In this document: piece after piece, positions 46,008-54,782 of the stretch | Layout: every line of letters begins with the position of its first letter | Position numbering within the stretch: position 1 is the first letter of the stretch | Notes under the pieces: model-generated | Told to the model about the DNA's origin: nothing | Seen by the model: only the letters and a program-made list of their open reading frames with translations | Databases searched by the model: none | From: Rhodobacterales bacterium 32-67-9 | GTDB taxonomy: Bacteria > Pseudomonadota > Alphaproteobacteria > Rhodobacterales > Rhodobacteraceae | Direction: 5' to 3' | Assembly (NCBI GenBank): GCA_002280515.1 | Contig: NCEA01000018.1 | Coordinates: 43,900 to 107,899 of the forward strand | Length of the DNA stretch: 64,000 nt | Made by a program: the position numbers and the translations under genes

Positions 46008-46465
46008 TCCTCATTGGCAAGGAAAGCCCTCTCGGGGCCGATCTGGCGCTGCTCCATGAGCGTCACACGGCCGACATGCATTCCGAGACCCCGCCCGAAA
46101 GCATCCATATGCTGCCGGCGGGCGCGCTTGCCGCACAGGGAATCGACTTCTTCGTGATGCGCGAAGCGGGCCGTCCGATCGGCATGGGCGCGCTGAAGCG
46201 GATCGACACGGGCCATGCCGAGATCAAGTCGATGCATGTGCTGATCGAGGAGCGGGGACGCGGCCTCGCGCGGCGGATGCTCGACCATCTGATCGCCGAG
46301 GCACGGGCAGCCGGCTACGGGCGCATCAGCCTCGAAACCGGCGTGCAGCCCGGCTTCGCCGCGGCCCGGGGGCTTTACGCGCGGGCGGGCTTCGCCGAAT
46401 GCGGGCCCTTCGAAGGCTACCGCCCCGATCCGAATTCGGTCTTCATGACGCTTGGTCTTGCCTGA
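46004..46465 (+). CDS. GNAT family N-acetyltransferase
   Basis: 153 residues. IKSMHVLIEERGRGLARRMLDHLIAEARAAGYGRISLETG is the acetyl-CoA-binding motif A/B, and LYARAGFAECGPFEGYRPDPNSVFM the C-terminal arm. This is the YhbS/PhnO-like type rather than RimJ/RimL. Translationally coupled to the exported protein (ATGA). Substrate unknown. Confidence 0.85.
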   Translation: MILIGKESPLGADLALLHERHTADMHSETPPESIHMLPAGALAAQGIDFFVMREAGRPIGMGALKRIDTGHAEIKSMHVLIEERGRGLARRMLDHLIAEARAAGYGRISLETGVQPGFAAARGLYARAGFAECGPFEGYRPDPNSVFMTLGLA

Positions 46466-46496
46466 GGGGCGGGCCAGAAGCTAAAGGGGGCGCAGC

Positions 46497-46573
46497 GGTC
46501 CCGTAGCTCAACTGGATAGAGCACCTGACTTCTAATCAGGATGTTGGGGGTTCGAGTCCTCCCGGGATCGCCA
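46497..46573 (+). tRNA. tRNA-Arg (anticodon UCU)
   Basis: 77 bases. Acceptor arms GGTCCCG and CGGGATC pair (one G-U), the D arm is GCTC/GAGC, the anticodon stem CCTGA/TCAGG encloses CTTCTAA with TCT at 46531-46533, the T arm is GGGGG-TTCGAGT-CCTCC, discriminator G, and CCA is encoded. Reads AGA. It marks the left border of the carbohydrate region. Confidence 0.95.
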
Positions 46574-46579
46574 GTAGTT

Positions 46580-47518
46580 TCACGACAGTGCGGCGGGTGC
46601 GCGGGCCAGGAGCGCCTCGACCTCGGCCAGTGTCGGCATCGACGGGGCGGTGCCGGGGCGCGTGACCGAGATTGCGGCGGTGGCGCAGCCGAACCGGACC
46701 GCCGCGATCGGGTCGGCGCCGCGGGCGAGGGCGGCCGCGAAGCCGCCGTTGAAGGCGTCGCCGGCGCCCGTGGTTTCCACGACCGGGCCGGCACTGAAGA
46801 CCGGAACATGGACCGTTTGCTGCCCATCGTGATAAAGCGCGCCGTTTTCGCCGAGGGTGATGATCGCCGCGCCGACGCCTTGCGACAAGAGTTTCCCGGC
46901 CGCCGCTTTCGCTTCCGCTATGGAGGTCACTGGAAGGCCGGTGATCCCCTCGGCCTCGGACTCGTTCGGAGTGACGTAGTCGCAAAGCGCCAGCATCTCC
47001 GGGGCGATGGCGGCGGCCGGCGCGGGGTTGAGGATCGTCTTCGCGCCACCGGCTCGGGCGATCTCGAGCGCGCGGTGGGCTGCCGCCATCGGCTGTTCGA
47101 GCTGGGTCACGAAGACGGCGGCATTTCCGATCAATTCGGCCCGCGCCTCGACATCCGAGACCGAGATCCGGCCCGCCGCGCCGGGTGAGATGATGATCGC
47201 GTTGTTGCCGGTCGCATCCTCGATGAAGATATAGGCCGCACCGGTATAGCTTTCGGCATCCTCGGTCACCTCGGGCGTGACGCCCGCCCTGGCCCAGGTC
47301 GCCCGCGCCATGTCGGCGAAGGGATCGCACCCGAGGCGGGTGATGAAATGCACATCGCCGCCCGCCATCGCGGCGGCGACCGACTGGTTGGAGCCCTTGC
47401 CGCCGGGGCCGAGGGCGAAACTGCGCCCGAGGATGGTCTCGCCCATCTTCGGCTGGCGCTCAGCGCGGTAGGCGGTGTCGGCGACGAAGACGCCGAGGAT
47501 GACAATCGTTTGGGACAT
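46580..47518 (-). CDS. rbsK: ribokinase (PfkB family)
   Basis: 312 residues. GPGGKGSNQSVAAAMAGGDV (substrate Gly-Gly motif), NPAPAAAIAPEML, TPNESEAEGITGLP, and the catalytic ETTGAGDAFNGGFAAALARG (general base Asp). Phosphorylates ribose or a similar pentose/deoxy sugar. Followed 9 bases downstream of a broken RbsD/FucU gene on the same strand, the usual pairing of mutarotase and kinase. Confidence 0.9.
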   Translation of the reverse strand: MSQTIVILGVFVADTAYRAERQPKMGETILGRSFALGPGGKGSNQSVAAAMAGGDVHFITRLGCDPFADMARATWARAGVTPEVTEDAESYTGAAYIFIEDATGNNAIIISPGAAGRISVSDVEARAELIGNAAVFVTQLEQPMAAAHRALEIARAGGAKTILNPAPAAAIAPEMLALCDYVTPNESEAEGITGLPVTSIAEAKAAAGKLLSQGVGAAIITLGENGALYHDGQQTVHVPVFSAGPVVETTGAGDAFNGGFAAALARGADPIAAVRFGCATAAISVTRPGTAPSMPTLAEVEALLARAPAALS

Positions 47519-47527
47519 GGGAACTCC

Positions 47528-47964
47528 TCAGGCGTCCGGCGGGATCACGCCCTTGCGGAAGATGAAGCAGCCGTAGAACCGCCGTTCCCCGGTCTGGATC
47601 ACCGCATAGCTTTCGCGGGCGCGGTCGTAGAAGTCGAAACGCTCGATGCCGACCATCGGACGCGGCTTGCCTTCGGCGCGGTCGATCTCGGCCCCGGGGG
47701 CACTTCGGCGGGGCTGCCGACGATTTCCATCCGTCCGGCGAAGTCGTCGACGAAGGTGTCGAGCGGCAGGATCGAGAGGATTGCGTTCACCGCCTCGGCG
47801 GCGGTCAGGTTCTCCATCCTGAGAAGCTCGCCGTAGACGGTGTGGCGCGCCACGGAATCAGAGGGGAAGTTGGTGTCGGCGATCACCAGCGCGTCGCCAT
47901 GCCCCATCGAGCGCAGTACATAGAGCACGTCGGCGTTGAGCCGGTTGTCGATCCCTTTCAGCAT
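47528..47964 (-). pseudogene. RbsD/FucU-type sugar mutarotase, frameshifted
   Basis: From ATG 47964 (GGAGG six bases upstream) the frame reads MLKGIDNRLNADVLYVLRSM and VIADTNFPSDSVARHTV, with the family's His and Asp residues, up to MEIVGSPAEVPP. There the frame changes in a GCCCCCGGGG run (about 47691-47703). The other frame continues EIDRAEGKPRPMVGIERFDFYDRARESYAVIQTGERRFYGCFIFRKG to the stop at 47528. Homologues have about ten more residues at the junction, so a short deletion rather than one base is likely. FucU/RbsD proteins interconvert sugar anomers. The C-terminal active-site segment is out of frame, so the product would be inactive unless this is a sequencing error. Confidence 0.8.
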
Positions 47965-48022
47965 CCTCATCCTCCCTTGGTCAGAACCTAGACGCGCCGG
48001 GCCGGGCGGGCAATCGCGGCGT

Positions 48023-48664
48023 TTACCCCAGCATCTCGGCGACGATTTCGCCGATGGCGCGGCCGAGCGCGGCATGCGCCCCCGCATCGAAATGCACCCC
48101 GTCGACGGGCGACACCGCGATATGGGCGCCGGCGTCGAGAAAACGCGCGCCGTGGGCGGCAGCCACCCGTTCGGCAAGCGGCGCGAGGGCGGCGGACTTC
48201 GCAGCGCCGCCGCGGAACATGCCGGCAAGGCAGCCGGTTTCAAGGACCGGCGGCGGGCAGACCAGAAGGATGTCGGGGGCGCCGCGATCCTGCCCAACCT
48301 CGGCCGCGCGGATGGTCCGGATCAGCCGGTCGAGCGAGGCCGCCACGTCCTCCGCCGTCACCGAGAACCTCGCCTTCATGTCGTTGGTGCCGAGCATCAG
48401 GATCACGAGGTCGAGCGGGCGGTGGCTTTCGAGGATCGCCGGCAGGATCGTCAGCCCGTTGCGGTGGGCGCCCTCGATCGGGTCGTCGTGGAGGGTAGTG
48501 CGGCCGGGATGGCCTTCCTCGATCATAAACGTGTCGGAAGGCAGCAGGCGCCGCGTATGGCCGGTCCAGCGGATGTCCGGACTGAAGCGGGCCTTGTCCC
48601 CGGCATTGGCCATCGGCGCGGTGCCATGGGTGTTGCTGTCGCCGTAGGCGAGGACGGTGCGCAT
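48023..48664 (-). CDS. SGNH/GDSL hydrolase
   Basis: 213 residues from ATG 48664. Block I VLAYGDSNTHGT (nucleophile Ser), block III VILMLGTNDMKARF, block V SPVDGVHFDAGAHAALG (Asp-x-x-His). Same family as small cytosolic arylesterases and sugar-ester hydrolases. Four bases after the ABC ATPase gene, hence part of that operon; removing acyl groups from the imported sugar is an inference. Confidence 0.88.
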   Translation of the reverse strand: MRTVLAYGDSNTHGTAPMANAGDKARFSPDIRWTGHTRRLLPSDTFMIEEGHPGRTTLHDDPIEGAHRNGLTILPAILESHRPLDLVILMLGTNDMKARFSVTAEDVAASLDRLIRTIRAAEVGQDRGAPDILLVCPPPVLETGCLAGMFRGGAAKSAALAPLAERVAAAHGARFLDAGAHIAVSPVDGVHFDAGAHAALGRAIGEIVAEMLG

Positions 48665-48668
48665 CGCG

Positions 48669-49733
48669 TCAGTCGATCCTGACACCGCTCTCGCGGTCGA
48701 AAAGATGAAGGTGTTGCGGCTCGGCGGTCAGGTGCAGCGGCTGGCCAGGCTTGAACGGATGGCGTTCGCGGAAGACCGAAACGATTTCCCGCCCCTCGGA
48801 ACGGATCACGACATGGGTCTCGGATCCGGTCGGCTCGACGACCGAGACGGTGCCGGCAAGGCCGGCCTCGGCCAGCCGGAGATGTTCGGGGCGGATGCCG
48901 ACCGTGACGTGCCGCCCCTCGGCCAACGGCGCGTCCGATGACAACGCAAGCTCAGCGCCGCCGAGGCTGACCACCGGTGCGCCGTCCTTGCGGCCGGCGG
49001 TGCCATCGAGAAGGTTCATTGCCGGCGAACCGATGAAGCCCGCGACGAAGACATTCGCCGGCCGGTCGTAAAGATCGAGCGGCGAGCCGACCTGCTCGAT
49101 ATGGCCGCCCTGCATCACCACGATCCGGTCGGCCATCGTCATCGCCTCGATCTGGTCGTGGGTGACATAGACGGTCGTCGTCCGCAGCCGCTGGTGAAGC
49201 TCGCGGATCTCGGCCCGCATCTGGACGCGGAGCTTGGCGTCGAGGTTCGACAAGGGCTCGTCGAAAAGAAAGACCTGCGGGTCGCGTACGATGGCGCGGC
49301 CCATCGCGACGCGCTGGCGCTGGCCGCCGGAAAGTGCGCGGGGGTAGCGGTCGAGATAGGGGGTGAGGCCGAGGATTTCCGCGGCGCGGGCGACGCGGCC
49401 GGCGATCTCGGCCCTGTCCATGCCGCGCATGCGGAGCGAGAACGCCATGTTCGCGGCGACCGTCTTGTGCGGGTAAAGCGCGTAGTTCTGAAACACCATC
49501 GCGATGTCGCGGTCAGCCGGCGGCAGGTTGTTCACCAGCCGCTCGCCGATATGGATCGTGCCGGAACTGATGCTTTCAAGCCCGGCGATCATCCGGAGCA
49601 GCGTCGATTTCCCGCAACCGGACGGCCCGACGAGCACGACGAATTCGCCATCCTCCATATCGACGTCGAGGCCGTGGATCACCTCCACCGCGCCGTAGGA
49701 TTTGCGAAGCTCCCGTACCCTGACCTCAGCCAT
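48669..49733 (-). CDS. CUT1 sugar ABC transporter ATP-binding protein (UgpC/MsmK type)
   Basis: 354 residues from ATG 49733. [20 protein letters not shown] (Walker A), [22 protein letters not shown] (signature), [16 protein letters not shown] (Walker B), then the C-terminal MalK-like regulatory barrel ([12 protein letters not shown]). Energises the importer encoded on the other strand (49988, 52086, 53195). Divergent from the binding-protein gene, with a palindromic operator between. Confidence 0.92.
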   Translation of the reverse strand: MAEVRVRELRKSYGAVEVIHGLDVDMEDGEFVVLVGPSGCGKSTLLRMIAGLESISSGTIHIGERLVNNLPPADRDIAMVFQNYALYPHKTVAANMAFSLRMRGMDRAEIAGRVARAAEILGLTPYLDRYPRALSGGQRQRVAMGRAIVRDPQVFLFDEPLSNLDAKLRVQMRAEIRELHQRLRTTTVYVTHDQIEAMTMADRIVVMQGGHIEQVGSPLDLYDRPANVFVAGFIGSPAMNLLDGTAGRKDGAPVVSLGGAELALSSDAPLAEGRHVTVGIRPEHLRLAEAGLAGTVSVVEPTGSETHVVIRSEGREIVSVFRERHPFKPGQPLHLTAEPQHLHLFDRESGVRID

Positions 49734-49804
49734 TCCGCCCCGTCTCTCCGGCCCCGTTTCCCCACGATTAACCGAGCCGGCAGGGCCTGTCCATGCTCTG
49801 ATCA

Positions 49805-49819
49805 TGCTAACATGTTAGT
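49805..49819. promoter_or_regulatory. operator TGCTAACATGTTAGT, site 1
   Basis: The core CTAACATGTTAG (49807-49818) is a perfect 12-base palindrome in the 254-base divergent gap between the ABC ATPase and the binding-protein genes. The same 15 bases, with one change, occur at 58253-58267, and overlapping versions occur at 61376-61397 before the GntR gene. TTGACA (49822-49827) lies just to the right on the plus strand. Likely bound by the regulator at 60649-61383. Confidence 0.7.
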
Positions 49820-49987
49820 CCCTTGACAGGTTCCCCCTTCGCTGAGATGGTTTGCCCCGGGCCTTCGCTTTCGGAGGGGGGAGTTTCCGGAAGACTGACC
49901 GCCATGACGGCAAGGAACTTCGGCCTTGTTCCGTCCGCGCCGCATCCCGCGAGAGGAGGGCGGCGTCCATTTCAGGGAGGACACCGC

Positions 49988-51661
49988 GTGAAAGTCGACA
50001 TCTACAACCACATGATCCGGAACGGCCTGAGCCGTCGAGGCGTGCTGAAAGGCGCCGCCAGTGTCGGCGCTCTCGCGGCCCTCGGCGGCGTGGCGACCGG
50101 GCTATCGGCCGGCCGTGCGCTGGCGCAGGATAATCTCAGGGCCGAGATCCTGAAGGTCCCCGGCGTCGGGCAGGGCTCTCCCACCGACGCCGACTGGCAG
50201 AAGGTCGGGGAAATGTGCCTCGGGCCGACCAGGGCGGCGGTCGCGGAAGGCGAATTCGCGGGGGTCGAGCTGACCTTCATGGGACTCAACAACCAGAACC
50301 TGCACAACTTCCTCTTCCGCGGCTTCCTGAAGCCGTGGGAGGCTTATACCGGCGCGAAGATCAACTGGATCGACCTCGCCCAGGCCGACTACAACGCGCG
50401 GCTGCAGCAGTCGATTGCCACCGGCACCGTCGATTTCGACATCATCGAGATGGGCGCGCCGTTCGAGGGCGATGTCCTCGGCAAGGGGCTTGCCTCGGAG
50501 ATGCCGGACTGGGTGAAGGCCCAGATCGACATGGACGACTATGTCGGCTACCTCAAGGCGCCGGTCGGCACCTGGGACGGCAAGACTTACCGCATCTCGA
50601 TCGACGGCGACTGCCACACCTTCTGCTACCGCAAGGACTACTATGAGAACGCGGAATTCGCCGAGGCCTGGGCGGCCGCCGGCAACACCACCGAATGGGC
50701 GCCGCCAAAGACCTGGGCCGAGGTGCAGGCGCAGTCGAAATTCCTCGCCGGCAAGACCGACCCGCTGACGGGGCTGGAGGCGCACGGCTTCCTCGATCCG
50801 CTCAAAGGCTGGGGCGGCTTTGGCTTCTACTTCCTCGAGGACCGGGCGACGGCCTATGCCAAGCACCCGAACGACCCGGCCTGGCTTTTCGATCCCGACA
50901 CGATGAAGCCGAGGGTGAACAACCCCGCCTTCGTGCAGGCGATCCAGGACGTGATGGACCTGATCGCTACGCCGGGTGCCTATCCGGCCGATCAGATCAA
51001 CGCCGATCCGGGCACCACCGCCTTCTCGCAATTCCTAGCCGGCAGCGGCAGCATGATTGCCTGGTGGGGCGACGTGGGATCGTCCGCGCGCACCTCCGAC
51101 ACCTCGGTCGTCGGCGATGTCGTCGGCTTCTCGACGCTGCCGGGGTCCGACAAGGTCTGGAACTCCGCCACCGGGGCGTGGGAAGAAACCCCGAACGAGG
51201 CGCCGAACATGGCCTATATCGGCTGGGGCGTCTATGTCATGGCCCGCGTCGACGGCGACGAGAAGCGTCACAAGGCGGCGTGGTCGGCGGCGGCGCATCT
51301 TGGCGGCAAGGACATCGCGCTCTGGATGTCGGCCTATCCGTCGGGCTTCCAGCCCTACCGCAACTCTCAGTTCCAATATGACGAATGGGAAGCGGCGGGC
51401 TACGACCGGGCCTTCATCGAGGATTACCTCGGCTCGAACGCGGACAGCTACAACCACCCGAACGCGGCGATCGAACCGCGTATCCCCGGAATCTTCCAGT
51501 ACTATTCGGTGGCCGAGGACGAGTTGGCGAAGGGCTTTGCCGGACAGTATGCCGGGGCGCAGGAAACTGCGGATGCCATCGCCGCCGCGTGGGAGAAGAT
51601 CACCGACCAGATCGGCCGCGACAGTCAGATCGCCCTCTACAAGGCAAGCCTCGGGATGTGA
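49988..51661 (+). CDS. sugar ABC transporter substrate-binding protein (Tat-exported)
   Basis: 557 residues from GTG 49988, with GGGAGG upstream. The N-terminus NGLSRRGVLKGAASVGALAA is a twin-arginine signal with cleavage near GRALAQ. The mature part is a family 1 extracellular solute-binding protein, longer than most (WEAYTGAKINWIDLAQADYNARLQ; WWGDVGSS; GWGVYVMARV). Export in folded form by Tat is unusual but known for this class. Delivers the sugar to the two permeases. Confidence 0.88.
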   Translation: MKVDIYNHMIRNGLSRRGVLKGAASVGALAALGGVATGLSAGRALAQDNLRAEILKVPGVGQGSPTDADWQKVGEMCLGPTRAAVAEGEFAGVELTFMGLNNQNLHNFLFRGFLKPWEAYTGAKINWIDLAQADYNARLQQSIATGTVDFDIIEMGAPFEGDVLGKGLASEMPDWVKAQIDMDDYVGYLKAPVGTWDGKTYRISIDGDCHTFCYRKDYYENAEFAEAWAAAGNTTEWAPPKTWAEVQAQSKFLAGKTDPLTGLEAHGFLDPLKGWGGFGFYFLEDRATAYAKHPNDPAWLFDPDTMKPRVNNPAFVQAIQDVMDLIATPGAYPADQINADPGTTAFSQFLAGSGSMIAWWGDVGSSARTSDTSVVGDVVGFSTLPGSDKVWNSATGAWEETPNEAPNMAYIGWGVYVMARVDGDEKRHKAAWSAAAHLGGKDIALWMSAYPSGFQPYRNSQFQYDEWEAAGYDRAFIEDYLGSNADSYNHPNAAIEPRIPGIFQYYSVAEDELAKGFAGQYAGAQETADAIAAAWEKITDQIGRDSQIALYKASLGM

Positions 51662-51716
51662 TGGCGATCGGTGAAAAGGGCGTGCGGCCCCGGCCGCGCG
51701 TCCGAACCCGACAGGG

Positions 51717-51920
51717 TCAGATGTCGCGCTCGCCGGTGCGGAGGGTGCGGCAGGACCAGCGCGATATGGTCCATTTCGGATGCCCGGCGACCCATTCGGC
51801 CAGCGCCGGCTGGGCGCCCACCAGGCAGGTCATCGGCGAGATGTCCTGAAAAAGCAGGCTCCGTTCCTCGCAGGTCGCGGGAGCGGCGCCCAGGCAGACG
51901 ACAAAGAGGAGTTCGATCAT
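51717..51920 (-). CDS. small conserved hypothetical protein
   Basis: 67 residues from ATG 51920. A short hydrophobic start (MIELLFVVCLGAAPATCEE) could be a signal or anchor. Then SLLFQDISPMTCLVGAQPALAEWVAGHPKWTISRWSC, with four Cys in total. The ending 'HPxWxIxRWxC' is a pattern I have seen in small Rhodobacteraceae proteins. It lies on the opposite strand inside the transporter operon. Function unknown. Confidence 0.6.
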   Translation of the reverse strand: MIELLFVVCLGAAPATCEERSLLFQDISPMTCLVGAQPALAEWVAGHPKWTISRWSCRTLRTGERDI

Positions 51921-52085
51921 GTCAACCTCACTTCCTGCCCCTCCCAAGCTACAGGATAGTGCGGCGGCATGGTTAATTTTTGGCGCTCGCGGTGCACTTT
52001 CGGGCATCAATGGGACCGCGCGCCAAATTCTGCGGGCGCGAAAAACCCGAGGCGCTGCCCACTTGGCAGGGGCTAACATCCGGGC

Positions 52086-53192
52086 ATGACAACGCAAGGC
52101 GATCTTCTTCACGTCGTCACGGCCGATAATATCTCGGCAACCCGGCGGCGGGTTGGACACGGGCTGATCTGGGGATCGGCGGGCATCATGGCGCTGGTCG
52201 CGGTTCTCCAGATCCTCCAGTCGGCCGGCGCCCGCGATTTCGGCTTCGAGACCTGGCGCCCGACGCTCTATGCCTATGCACTCTGGTCGGTCTGCCTCTG
52301 CGCCGGGCAGGTGATCACGCGGGGCGAGCAGGGCAAGCGGGTGCTCTTCGTCTTGCCGGCAGCCCTCTTCGTGCTGTCGATGGTGGTCTTTCCGCTGATC
52401 TTCGGCCTCGGCATCGCGTTTTCGAACTGGAACCTCTCCTCGCCCGATGGCCGGCAGTTCAACGGGCTCGGCAATCTGCGGCAGATGTGGGCCGACCCGT
52501 TCTACTGGAACGCATTGAAGAACATGGTCTGGTACGTGCTCGCCATCCTGCCGGAATACGCGGTGGCGTTCGGCCTCGCGCTCTTGCTCAACGCCGAGAT
52601 CCGCGGCCGGAAGTTCTTCCGCGTCGCGTTCCTGCTGCCCCTGATGCTGTCGCCGGTCGCGGTCAGCTGGATGATCGGCAAATCGATGATGGAGGTCCGC
52701 TTCGGCCCTCTCGCCCGTCTCGCCCGGGAACTCGGCTGGCAAAGCCCGTCCTTCTTCGGCTCGCCCGAAATCGCGCGGGCGACGATGATGCTGATGGATG
52801 CCTGGACCTTCATTCCCTTCATGATGATCATGATTCTCGCCGGCCTGCAGGCGATCCCGAAGGAATTGCAGGAGGCCGCCCGGGTCGACGGCGGAAGCGG
52901 CTGGCGCTCGTTCTGGGAAGTGACGTTTCCGCTGATGCTGCCGGTCTCGATCACGGCGATCCTGATCCGGGTGATCTTCAAGCTGAAGCTCGCCGACATC
53001 GTGATCAACGTGACCTCCGGCGGGCCGGGCGGCGCCACCGACACCGTAACCAGCTTCATCTTCCGCGAATACCGCGACCGCTCGAACGTCGGCTACGGGA
53101 CGCTGCTGGCCATGGTCTACCTCGTCATCATCGTCATCGCGATGACGATCCTGATGAAACTCGCCGACCGCTGGATGCGGCCGAGGTATTGA
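52086..53192 (+). CDS. sugar ABC transporter permease 1
   Basis: 368 residues, about seven membrane spans with an N-terminal pair before the MalF-like core. The EAA loop reads IPKELQEAARVDGGSGWRSFWEVTFPLMLPV. Pairs with the permease at 53195, two bases downstream. Confidence 0.9.
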   Translation: MTTQGDLLHVVTADNISATRRRVGHGLIWGSAGIMALVAVLQILQSAGARDFGFETWRPTLYAYALWSVCLCAGQVITRGEQGKRVLFVLPAALFVLSMVVFPLIFGLGIAFSNWNLSSPDGRQFNGLGNLRQMWADPFYWNALKNMVWYVLAILPEYAVAFGLALLLNAEIRGRKFFRVAFLLPLMLSPVAVSWMIGKSMMEVRFGPLARLARELGWQSPSFFGSPEIARATMMLMDAWTFIPFMMIMILAGLQAIPKELQEAARVDGGSGWRSFWEVTFPLMLPVSITAILIRVIFKLKLADIVINVTSGGPGGATDTVTSFIFREYRDRSNVGYGTLLAMVYLVIIVIAMTILMKLADRWMRPRY

Positions 53193-53194
53193 AG

Positions 53195-54112
53195 ATGAGC
53201 ACACAGATCTTCCATGACGGAGAGGCGGACCGGACGTTCCGGGCGAAGTGGTGGAGCGGCCGGCTTCTGATCTACGCCGTCCTGATCCTCTGGGCGGCGA
53301 TTTGCCTTTTCCCGATCTACTGGACCGCCACGACCTCGTTCAAGATGGCGCCCGACGTGATGAAGGGTAACATGGTGCCTTTCCTCGACTACACGCCGAA
53401 ATGGCTCGGCTGGAAGTCGCTCGGGCTGTCGCCCGACACGATCTGGACCGAGTCGACCGTGCGGGAGGAATTCCTGCGCCGGTTCTGGAACTCGACCGTG
53501 ACCGCGCTCGCCTCCTCGGCGCTGGCGGTCGCCCTGGGAAGCTGCGCGGCCTACGGATTGTCGCGGTTCTCCTACCGCTTCGGTTTCATGAAGAACTCCG
53601 ACATCTCGTTCTTCTTCCTCAGCCAGCTGATCCTTCCACCGGTCGTGCTCGCCCTGCCGTTCCTCGTCCTCTACAAAGCGCTCGGCCTGCTCGACACGAC
53701 GATCGGGCTGATCCTGCTCTACACGCTCACGGTCCTGCCCATCGTCATCTGGATCATGCGCGACCAGTTCGCTGGCATCCCGACCGAGCTGGAAGAGGCG
53801 GCCCTGGTCGATGGGCTGTCGATCTGGGGCGCCTTCCTGACCATCGTCATGCCGGTCGCCCTGCCAGGCATGGTCGCGGCCTTCATCCTCAGCCTCGTCC
53901 TCACCTGGAACGAGTATTTCTTCGCCGCCCTCCTGACCTCGACCAACGCCAAGACCCTGCCGGTCATGGTGGCGAGCCAGACCGGAAGCCAGGGCATCAG
54001 CTGGTGGTCGATGGCGGCCCTCTCCTTCGCGGCGATCCTGCCGCTGATCGTCATTGGCATCGTGCTGGAGCGCTACATCATCAAGGGAATGGCGGCCGGC
54101 GCGGTGAAATAA
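53195..54112 (+). CDS. sugar ABC transporter permease 2
   Basis: 305 residues, six spans of the MalG type. EAA loop: IPTELEEAALVDGLSIWGAFLTIVMPVALPG. Ends ERYIIKGMAAGAVK, the common CUT1 ending. Start ATG 53195 lies two bases after the first permease's stop. Confidence 0.92.
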   Translation: MSTQIFHDGEADRTFRAKWWSGRLLIYAVLILWAAICLFPIYWTATTSFKMAPDVMKGNMVPFLDYTPKWLGWKSLGLSPDTIWTESTVREEFLRRFWNSTVTALASSALAVALGSCAAYGLSRFSYRFGFMKNSDISFFFLSQLILPPVVLALPFLVLYKALGLLDTTIGLILLYTLTVLPIVIWIMRDQFAGIPTELEEAALVDGLSIWGAFLTIVMPVALPGMVAAFILSLVLTWNEYFFAALLTSTNAKTLPVMVASQTGSQGISWWSMAALSFAAILPLIVIGIVLERYIIKGMAAGAVK

Positions 54113-54192
54113 CGGGCCGGCCGACCGGCCCCGATGTCGGATGCCTCCGGCGGAGGTATTTCGGGCAAGGTGAATGCAAAACCGTTCTCCCC

Positions 54193-54240
54193 TTCCACTT
54201 GGGTGAAATATCCCGGGGGGCGGGGGGCAGCGCCCCCCGG
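54193..54240 (-). repeat. GC hairpin plus 'GGGATATTTCACCCAAGTGGAA' tail, copy 3 (inverted)
   Basis: Read on the minus strand, a GGGGGGCGCTGCCCCCC hairpin is followed by a GGGATATTT...CCAAGTGGAA tail, as at 14267-14311. It fills the convergent gap between permease 2 and the SIS gene, together with a 'GGAGGTATTTCGGGCAAGGTGAA' variant at about 54154 on the plus strand. The hairpin may end transcription from either side. Confidence 0.5.
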
Positions 54241-54267
54241 CGGGTCGCTGCGCCCCGCGCGGCGAAG

Positions 54268-54782
54268 TCATTCCATATTGGTGTGCCGTGCGCGCATCTC
54301 TTCCGCGCTTTGACCGAGCCTGTCCCGGAGCTGCAGCACCATGGTCTCGAGCAAGAGGAACATTGCCCCTTCGTAGAGCGATCCCATCGGCAGGACCGAA
54401 CCGGCGCGATCCAGATCCCGTGCCATGGTCTGCGCCGGGATCACCAGAACCTGGTCGGCGGACCGAGCCGCGGCGGCCCCCGGCTCGGCGGTCAGGAACA
54501 GAACGCGGGCTCCAGCGCGCCGCGCCACCGACATGAGAGCGGAGACCGTCGACAATTCTCCCGGTCCGGCGGATGTGACGAAGAGGTCGCCAGGCCCAAG
54601 CGGCGGCGCGGTCATTTCGCCCTGCACCGCGACCCGGAGGCCGAGGTGATGGAGCCGCATCGCGAAGGCCCGCAGCATCAGCCCCTCGCGCCCGCAGCCG
54701 TGGAGCATGATCCGCCCCGCCTCCGCGATCAGGGTTTCACCCGGCCGAGGTCGTCGAGCGCGATCCGGGCGAGGCGCTTCAT
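54268..54782 (-). pseudogene. SIS-domain sugar-phosphate isomerase (HxlB-like), frameshifted near the start
   Basis: ATG 54782 overlaps the kinase stop (ATGA) and gives MKRLARIALDDLGRV, then the frame hits TGA three codons later. From about 54737 the other frame continues LIAEAGRIMLHGCGREGLMLRAFAMRLHHLG, then FVTSAGPGELSTVSALM and PMGSLYEGAMFLLLE to the stop at 54268: a complete SIS domain. Roughly ten residues expected between the two segments are missing. The family interconverts keto- and aldo-sugar phosphates (6-phospho-3-hexuloisomerase type). The damage may be real or an assembly indel. Confidence 0.7.
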
